Below, piece by piece: positions 58,404 through 64,000 of a DNA stretch of 64,000 bases. The notes below the pieces were generated by a model. The model had not been told where the DNA came from. It worked only from the letters and a program-made list of their open reading frames with translations, and made no database searches. The position numbers and the translations under genes were made by a program. The DNA is from Chryseobacterium fluminis (GTDB lineage: Bacteria; Bacteroidota; Bacteroidia; Flavobacteriales; Weeksellaceae), in assembly GCF_026314945.1 (NCBI RefSeq), contig NZ_CP111121.1, positions 558,001 through 622,000 on the forward strand. The letters run 5' to 3'. Position 1 is the stretch's first letter. Every line of letters begins with the position of its first letter.

Positions 58404-61043
58404 TTAATCCAAAGTACTTGTTTCCTTATCTCCATGAGATAACTGAATATCTCTCTGCTCAAAACTCGTTTCAAACTCCAGTTCCTTAGGATTTTCACAA
58501 TTCTTAGGGTCATCTTCAGGGAAGATCGGAAGTGGCTTATCAACAGGCAATCCGGTAGATTTATCCTGTAAAATAGTAAGTGTCGTAGGAACTCTTGTGA
58601 TCCAGTATTTCCCTTGAGGCTCTCCGGTTGGCTGTCTCATTTCATCCACAATAGACATATACATAGGATCTCCAATGACAGGAACCGCGCCTCCATTCCA
58701 GATCAATCCTGTTTCAAGGAAGAACTGCACAGCGGCTTCAAAGCCCGGTTTTACGGTAACAATAATTCTTGCCATACCTGCCTGTAAGAAACTTCTGAAC
58801 AATGGATCCATACTTTCAGTCAGGTAAAATTCCTGCCAGCTTTTACGGTTTGCCCAATAGTAAGGATAAAATGTATAATCCATTATTTCCCATTCAAAAG
58901 CCTGTTCCATAAACTTCGCTAAAGCCGCGTACTGATCCAGATTGTCATTAAGATATACCTGGAAATTATCCATTCTGGTAGTATCCTGAGCTCCGTTGGT
59001 CATTACCTGTCCAAGCGTAGTAAGATAATCCTGTAATAAGTAAGCAATACAGTTGTGTTTCAAGGTATCATGCTCCATGTAACGGTAGTAATTCCCCTGT
59101 CTTTCTTTCGCTGCCTCTTCTTTTTCCTTTTGTTCGGCATCCAATCTTGACTGTTCTTCTAAGAATTTTTGATAAGCTTCTTCATAAGCCCTTATAATTG
59201 CATTAAAGCTTTCTGTTTTCCATTCATTGATGAATTCATCACTCAGCTCGCAGTTTACCGTTACTTTAATGTTATAATTTCTAACATTATGTCCTTTTAC
59301 CTGGAAAGAGACATTTCCCGTTAGATTAAGACCGGATACTCCATAATCAAAATTAACATCTCCACGAGTAGAGAGTCCGTTCATATCCCCTTTTAAATTA
59401 GAGCAAACAATTTCAGAATAACGTGACCCTTCCCATCCACCACCTCGGTTTCTGGATGATCTACAGCTAAAACTTGCATTTTTTGCAGCATAGTTATCCG
59501 GAATTGTTATCTGAGAATAATCTACCCCAAAATCATCATTGGTTTGTGGTACACTTGCAGCATTGTGTATTACCTGTTTTGTAGCAGCAGGGAAAGCACC
59601 TAACGACACTCCATAGATTTGCGCCCAATGCTGGATTTGTTCCACTGTAGCAGATTTTGGGTTCGGCATTGTCCATGCTCTTTCCGGAGCAGTTCTTGGA
59701 TCTACGGGGGCGGTAAGTACCTGTGCTTTGGCTACAGTAAGAGCGAGACGGTGTAATCTTGAAGGTTCCGGAACCATAAATTCAAACATCGTACGTTTTC
59801 CGTAGTTGTAAATCTGGTTCTTATACTTCATATCAATCCATCTGTAAACACCGGTTATGTGTTTTGGCTGTGCCGCATCAGGATTATCCGTATTGGTTAC
59901 TTTTCCACGGTTATCGTATTCGTGTACATTGGTTTCCGTATATTCCTTGATGATTTTCTGTATTCTTTCTTCGGAGATTTTAGTAAGAACTCTTTCCATT
60001 GCTCTTTCCGTGATTTCCTGAGATTTCATCATCGCCTGTCTTGTACTGTCGAGCTGCGCTGTATTATTGGCATAATCGGCTCCAATTTCAAATTTCATAG
60101 CATCAGTTCCGTAGCTATATCTTGTATATGCTGTAATACTTTGCTGTTTATTCAGTTCTTTGGCAACCTCTGTCTGCATATCTGTTCTGGAGGTTTTAGT
60201 AGTATCGGAAATTTTTTCGGTTTCCTGAGATTTGGAAGTCGTATCGGTAATTTCGGAATAATCCCTTGCTACGGAAGATTTGTGTCTCAACTCACTTGCC
60301 ATAACATTCTCGATATTGGAAACCTCTCCCGGAACGTAGGCGTGAACACTTTGTACTACTTTCAGGTAATCTGCAATTCCCAATCTTTTAATTCCGAAAT
60401 TTTTACGTTTCTGAATGGTTACGGTTTCAGGTTCTTGAGGATTTTCAATGGCAGCTCTTTTCAGGGTAAGCATTCCGGTAAGAGTTACATCTCCTTTTAT
60501 ATATTGCTGACCAAGGTCTGCATACGCTACACTTCCGTTATCGAAAATAATTTCTATCTTGAAAACTACATCTACCCTGAACTTATTTACTAAACTTAAA
60601 GGTAAAGTAATTTTATTATTTATTACAGAAATGTTGCTGTAGCTTTCTTCAAAGCTTCCTGCGGTGTCTGTTGTAGCCATAATTTTGGCATTGGCAACGT
60701 TCCACGAAGCATCTTCAACTTCAAAAGAGAAATTAATAAATCCTCCTGATCCGGAAAGTCCTAAGACACTGTGAGCAAAAAAGCTATACGCCATCGGTGT
60801 TCTTGCTGTAGTATTAACAACAGGAACAGATGCTCCACCAATATTCACATATTGCTGTTGTGAAAGAGGAGAATTTTCCAAAGCTATTTGCATGCTTGTT
60901 GAAATATTATTCGCAATAACATTCAAAACATCTGAATAGGTTTGAATCTCATCGTCAAGAACAATAGTCTGGGCTCCTACTCTTAATGTATTTTCAGAAA
61001 GAATTCTGATTCCTTCTTCAGTTGCAACCTCAAAAGCTGTCAA
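58404..61043 (-). CDS. Unrecognised 879-aa cargo protein
   Basis: No signal peptide. Residues 1-210 are beta-rich and adhesin-like (GGFINFSFEVEDASWNV). A charged helical region (about 260-390) leads to YRWIDMKYKNQIYNYGKR and MVPEPSRLHRLAL (about 400-435). A beta segment follows (DVNFDYGVSGLNLTGNVSF), then a Glu/Lys coiled coil (about 610-645). The C-terminal domain has ARIIVTVKPGFEAA and GLIWNGGAVPVIGDPMY. I have an uncertain memory of distant proteins with the FMVPEP and C-terminal motifs in other phyla, but no named function. Its ATG overlaps the stop of the 358-aa gene (ATGA), so the two are translationally coupled. It may be a structural or delivery component. Confidence 0.75.
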   Translation of the reverse strand: MTAFEVATEEGIRILSENTLRVGAQTIVLDDEIQTYSDVLNVIANNISTSMQIALENSPLSQQQYVNIGGASVPVVNTTARTPMAYSFFAHSVLGLSGSGGFINFSFEVEDASWNVANAKIMATTDTAGSFEESYSNISVINNKITLPLSLVNKFRVDVVFKIEIIFDNGSVAYADLGQQYIKGDVTLTGMLTLKRAAIENPQEPETVTIQKRKNFGIKRLGIADYLKVVQSVHAYVPGEVSNIENVMASELRHKSSVARDYSEITDTTSKSQETEKISDTTKTSRTDMQTEVAKELNKQQSITAYTRYSYGTDAMKFEIGADYANNTAQLDSTRQAMMKSQEITERAMERVLTKISEERIQKIIKEYTETNVHEYDNRGKVTNTDNPDAAQPKHITGVYRWIDMKYKNQIYNYGKRTMFEFMVPEPSRLHRLALTVAKAQVLTAPVDPRTAPERAWTMPNPKSATVEQIQHWAQIYGVSLGAFPAATKQVIHNAASVPQTNDDFGVDYSQITIPDNYAAKNASFSCRSSRNRGGGWEGSRYSEIVCSNLKGDMNGLSTRGDVNFDYGVSGLNLTGNVSFQVKGHNVRNYNIKVTVNCELSDEFINEWKTESFNAIIRAYEEAYQKFLEEQSRLDAEQKEKEEAAKERQGNYYRYMEHDTLKHNCIAYLLQDYLTTLGQVMTNGAQDTTRMDNFQVYLNDNLDQYAALAKFMEQAFEWEIMDYTFYPYYWANRKSWQEFYLTESMDPLFRSFLQAGMARIIVTVKPGFEAAVQFFLETGLIWNGGAVPVIGDPMYMSIVDEMRQPTGEPQGKYWITRVPTTLTILQDKSTGLPVDKPLPIFPEDDPKNCENPKELEFETSFEQRDIQLSHGDKETSTLD

Positions 61044-62116
61044 TGCATCAAATTCTGCAAAAAGTGATACGAAAAGCGCAAAAGATTCCGGGAAAGTTTC
61101 TCTTTTAATTCTCCTATATTAATTTCATTCTGATATGAAAATTCAAAAGGTTTCACTTCATATTTTCTTAATTCTTCGTAAAGACGGATTTTTTCTTCTT
61201 CCGGAGTTGCCTCTGTAATTTTACTGTCGACCTCAGCTAACTTTCTTTCATATAGTTCTAAGGCATCCCTGTTTTCTTCCTGATATTTTGCATATTCTTC
61301 CTGATACGCTTGCTCACGGGATTTATGATATTTTCTCTGAAGTTTCTCCAACTCTGCATTCAGTTTTTCCAAAGCTTCTTTTTTGTGGAGTGCTTTGTTT
61401 GCGGTTAATGCAGCTTTTGCCTCGGATTCCAATCTTTGTGTTGTTTTCGCTGTCAAATCAGGATTTAAATCTTCTCCAGACCTTCCTGAAGAAACTGAAC
61501 CTGCTGTTCCTAAATCCTCAGAAAACAGATATTTTGGTAATACGATTTTACCGTCGAATGCTTTTTCCAATAGTTGTTCTAAGTTCACATCTACGGCTAC
61601 CTGATCAAATAAATCCAGACTTTGGGCAAAACCAACATGAATTGCCATTAAAACATGACTGATCGCCTCCTTAACATAAAAATCTCCCTGAGTAACGATC
61701 TGATAAATATAATTGTCCCAAAGTTGAACAAAGATTTTAATACCTGTAGCAGTAAGCTCTTTGTTAGTGTCAATAAGATTTTTATAATAATCTTTAACAA
61801 AAATTAATTCGCTATTATCAAGAACTTCTCTCTTTGAAAGCTTCCTTCCGATGTTAAGAAGTTCTCCGAAAACTCCCTCTTCAATTTTCTTTTCGGTTTC
61901 GAATCCGGCATTACTGAAATTTCTGGCTGCTTTTGCCATTTCTACAAATTTTGAAGATCTTGAAGACATTCCGGTAACGGCTGTGTCAAAAACTCCTTTT
62001 GCCCCTTTCGGTCTGTGAATAAATCCCAAGTTTCTTTCTTTGGTTTCTGTAAGTTGTGGGTTTCTTAAACTTACGAATCTGAAAAGCGTTTGTGACGCAT
62101 TGTTGTTTGTAGACAT
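61040..62116 (-). CDS. Unrecognised 358-aa cargo protein
   Basis: No signal peptide. Residues 60-195 are helical (KFVEMAKAARNFSNAGF, YKNLIDTNKELTATGIKIF, YVKEAISHVLMAIHVGF). A Gly/Ser-rich break (GTAGSVSSGRSGEDL) is followed by a long coiled coil (about 235-315) and a C-terminal helix NLLRFSYHFLQNLMH. First gene of the cargo cluster, 411 bp inside the right end of the transposon, coupled to the 879-aa gene. Probably its partner subunit. Confidence 0.75.
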   Translation of the reverse strand: MSTNNNASQTLFRFVSLRNPQLTETKERNLGFIHRPKGAKGVFDTAVTGMSSRSSKFVEMAKAARNFSNAGFETEKKIEEGVFGELLNIGRKLSKREVLDNSELIFVKDYYKNLIDTNKELTATGIKIFVQLWDNYIYQIVTQGDFYVKEAISHVLMAIHVGFAQSLDLFDQVAVDVNLEQLLEKAFDGKIVLPKYLFSEDLGTAGSVSSGRSGEDLNPDLTAKTTQRLESEAKAALTANKALHKKEALEKLNAELEKLQRKYHKSREQAYQEEYAKYQEENRDALELYERKLAEVDSKITEATPEEEKIRLYEELRKYEVKPFEFSYQNEINIGELKEKLSRNLLRFSYHFLQNLMH

Positions 62117-62527
62117 TTGTGTAAATTTGTTTTAGTTTTATAAAAGGTTAAGATTTGAAGCCTCTTTTTATTAGAGTATCTTCAGGTTTTAGCCTTATTT
62201 TTTTTAGGTGGTATTCAGGCTAAGATATGTCCACCATGAGTTTTAAATTCGAGTTTCATTTTCTGTGTTTTTCTATACTGTAAATATCAATCAGGAAAGC
62301 GACGAAACTTGACGTGTTATAATTTTGGTGGAAATTTTTTGAAAAAATTTGAAGATTTTGAAAATTAGCTTGAAAAAGCCTTGGTGATATAATTAAGTTT
62401 CTTGCAGGCTTTAATTTTAGAAGTTTAAAGCTTAGTAATTTTTATGTGAACTCAGAATTCCTCTGTAGAGAAAAAAGATGATTTTGATTTTATCTATCAA
62501 ATATTCATTCCCAATAGGTTTTATTCT
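62117..62527. other. Cargo promoter region inside the right end of the element
   Basis: 411 bp without a gene. It must hold the promoter of the minus-strand cargo cluster; the minus strand upstream of 62116 is T-rich, but no perfect -7 box was settled on. Otherwise unremarkable AT-rich sequence. Confidence 0.4.
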
Positions 62528-62564
62528 TAACGTGCTATATTTTCCGTTTCGTCGACTGACCCCT
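62528..62564. repeat. Right terminal inverted repeat (38 bp with the shared base)
   Basis: Read inward on the minus strand it begins GGGGTCAGTCGACGAAAC and ends GCACGTTAAG, 38 bases in all. The start GGGG and the end ACGTTAAG match the general Tn3-family repeat. The first G coincides with the last base of the target duplication. Confidence 0.9.
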
Positions 62565-62569
62565 TTACA
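62565..62569. repeat. Right target-site duplication (CTTTA)
   Basis: Identical to 54635-54639; on the minus strand TAAAG. Confidence 0.75.
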
Positions 62570-63389
62570 GGATTGGATATACCTGAATTCGGTTATCATA
62601 CTGCATCACCTCATTTGTTCCTAACGAGCCGGAAGTAGTAAAAGTCACTATAAACGGCATATCCATAGGATAATCCACTGCTGTTGATGGATTTCCGTCA
62701 TCAATGACAGGAGCCCATGTTCCGGCCACCGCATCATACTGCTTAGCATTAAAACCAGCTAAACCGCGGGTTCCCGGAATCGTAACGGCAGGTGAGAATC
62801 CTGAGCTTGCAGATACTGTATTCTGTTATTGATATTTCACCCAGTAGGTTCCTGAAGTAAGCGTTACAGGAGTATTAGCGGTTATTCTCCAGATTTTTCT
62901 GGTGGTACCGGGCGTTGAACCCACCGGAACCTGGGTATTAAAGATTCTGTACATATTCGAATCTGCTCCCGAAGCAAACCGGTTGGTCGTATCGTCACCG
63001 AAAACACTAACTGCACCCGTTACTGACGGATCCGAGCTGTAGATATTCACTCTGGCAGTCGTAAACGGAGCTGCAAGTCCTGTATATCCGGTTTGGTATG
63101 CAAAGAAATCTATGCTGGTGATCTGCCATTGTGTATTTGCCGGAATGGTAAAATCGTCCGCCAGGAAAAAACTGGCTGTAGCAGAACTGTACGTCCCTCC
63201 ATAACCGGCACTTGTATTGGATTCTGTTGTATTTCCTGTATTATTCTAAACTTCAGACCAGGTATATCCTGCGGGTGCGGCAACTCCGCTTTTAGTCGTA
63301 GCACCGGTACTTAAACCTCCGTTATTATAAGTTTGTGCTAAGGTTAAATGTGCTATAAGCCCTATAGCGGCAAGTAAAGTTTTTTTCAT
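62565..63389 (-). pseudogene. T9SS-secreted protein, 5' part of an interrupted gene
   Basis: ATG at 63389 gives a signal peptide (KKTLLAAIGLIAHLTLAQ) and a beta-rich secreted domain (FFLADDFTIPANTQWQITSI, VNIYSSDPSVTGAVSV). There is an in-frame TAG at 63246-63248, TAA at 62826-62828, and a 1-base loss in the YPNP motif near 62575. It ends NRIQVYP-NPVK at the transposon, i.e. at the start of its own sorting domain. The 3' end is at 54478-54634. The extra stops show decay after the interruption. Confidence 0.85.
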
Positions 63390-63555
63390 GGGATATTAAT
63401 TCTTATAGTGGTAATAAAATATAATTATATCAACAATTAAAACTTATATTTAATAAATAATAATTACCAATATTGCAATATTTCATATGATTTGTTAATT
63501 TTAGAATATTTGAACTTTAGGGAATAATCTCTGCTCTAGACCTATAAAAAACAGA

Positions 63556-63583
63556 AAAACTTCACAGATTTATGTGAAGTTTT
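63556..63583 (-). terminator. Terminator of the proline dehydrogenase gene
   Basis: Stem AAAACTTCACA / TGTGAAGTTTT with a 6-base loop, downstream of the stop at 63604. Confidence 0.75.
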
Positions 63584-63603
63584 ATATCATAAGGGAAGGA
63601 TGA

Positions 63604-64000
63604 CTATTTCTTTCTTCTTTCCAGTTCTTTCTTAATAAGCCCCAGTTCTCTTCCGGTCTGACCTGCTACGGAGGTGTTTTCGCGAGCTCTTCTGGTCAGG
63701 TATGGTACGACATCTTTTACAGGTCCGTAAGGAAGATATTTAGCTACGTTATACCTCTTATCAGAAAGGTAGAATGTAATATTATCGCTCATTCCGTAAA
63801 GTTGTCCGAAATATACATGCGGATTACCGTTTTCCAAAGATGCTGCTTTCATTTTATCCATCACCAATTCTGAAGAGATCTCGTTATGCGTTCCGAAGAA
63901 AGCGGAAACGTTGTCCAGATGATTCATCACAAAATCAATTCCGGCATTATAGTTTTTATCAGAAGCATCCTTCGTAGGCTGAATAGGATCTGCATATCCT
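63604..64000 (-). CDS. Proline dehydrogenase, C-terminal part (runs off the window)
   Basis: About 131 codons visible, continuing beyond the right edge. FVMNHLDNVSAFFGTHNEIS, HVYFGQLYGMSDNITFYLS and YNVAKYLPYGPVKDVVPYL are the C-terminal barrel segments of PutA/PRODH enzymes, including the flavin-side Leu-Tyr-Gly-Met region and the substrate-binding arginine pair LTRRARENTSVAGQ. It oxidises proline to pyrroline-5-carboxylate with FAD, feeding electrons to the membrane. The N-terminus is not in the window. Confidence 0.93.
   Translation of the reverse strand, partial: GYADPIQPTKDASDKNYNAGIDFVMNHLDNVSAFFGTHNEISSELVMDKMKAASLENGNPHVYFGQLYGMSDNITFYLSDKRYNVAKYLPYGPVKDVVPYLTRRARENTSVAGQTGRELGLIKKELERRKK

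Larger units (their letters stand above)
54640..62564. mobile_element. Relic Tn3-family transposon with a toxin/immunity-like cargo
   Basis: About 7.9 kb. Right end: 38-bp Tn3-type inverted repeat. Left end: first ~21 bases of the same repeat with one G-to-C change and a 1-base difference. 5-bp duplication CTTTA on both sides, as expected for Tn3-family insertion. Inside: decayed serine recombinase, decayed and truncated DUF4158-type transposase, and five cargo genes on the minus strand. Deleting the element plus one duplication restores the reading NPVKDYFKI across the T9SS sorting domain at the insertion point. The element cannot move by itself. Confidence 0.85.

Noticed and set aside
59859..60593. 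244-aa plus-strand open frame
   Set aside because: Antisense shadow of the 879-aa gene: Phe/Ile/Gly-rich with no family features, and the minus-strand frame is far longer and coupled to its neighbours.
62826..63050. Independent 74-aa gene
   Set aside because: It is an in-frame fragment between two stops of the decayed T9SS cargo gene.

Overview
The window looks like chromosome from a Flavobacteriia species close to Chryseobacterium (Weeksellaceae). The DNA is AT-rich. Several promoters fit the Bacteroidetes TAnnTTTG -7 box, and ribosome-binding sites are not purine-rich. Lineage-typical proteins include DUF2723, GLPGLI, DUF3667, DUF4199, DUF4286, LytTR two-component proteins, menaquinone enzymes, a T9SS sorting domain and a probable sulfonolipid (capnine) gene pair. 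Most genes left of about 53 kb lie on the minus strand.

Layout. 1-1.0 kb: six tandem copies of a ~166-bp non-coding repeat. 1.0-6.7 kb: DUF1697 protein, a membrane glycosyltransferase and a large DUF2723 protein split by a CT-dinucleotide frameshift. 6.9-9.3 kb: two PLP enzymes, probably cysteate synthase and cysteate acyltransferase. 9.3-16 kb: GLPGLI remnant, frameshifted radical SAM gene, LytTR two-component pair and TlpA-like lipoprotein. 16-30.5 kb: atpC-atpD, ribF, gpx, kdsB, an aminotransferase, phosphoglucomutase, a repeat-flanked four-helix-bundle gene and an envelope gene string. 30.6-45.9 kb: SRP RNA, menA-menB, gyrA, small secreted proteins, an acyltransferase, a 262-bp tandem duplication, an overlooked 44-aa double-glycine peptide gene and uvrA. 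46-53 kb: Crp-family regulator, an isolated tssF-tssE pair, amino-acid permease, DUF4920 protein and M14 carboxypeptidase. 53.1-53.9 kb: an 800-bp AT-rich gap with DnaA-box-like sequences and an evenly spaced palindrome array ahead of an XRE-type regulator gene.

The most notable region is 54.6-62.6 kb. It is a relic Tn3-family transposon: inverted ends beginning GGG(G)TCAGTCGACG, a 5-bp target duplication (TAAAG on the minus strand), a decayed serine recombinase and a decayed, truncated DUF4158-type transposase. It interrupts the sorting domain of a T9SS cargo gene, whose two halves lie outside the element. The cargo is one minus-strand cluster: a 358-aa and an 879-aa protein I do not recognise, a GH19 lysozyme-like protein (probable antibacterial effector), and two lipoproteins that could be its immunity proteins, the second with a 1-base frameshift. 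The effector and lipoprotein genes look more AT-rich than the two large genes, as expected if a toxin/immunity cassette had been exchanged behind a conserved carrier pair. This is my best candidate for an undescribed system.

The window ends inside a proline dehydrogenase gene. Several single indels in otherwise intact genes (DUF2723, radical SAM, second lipoprotein) should be checked against raw reads before being called biological. I saw no tRNA, rRNA or CRISPR array.
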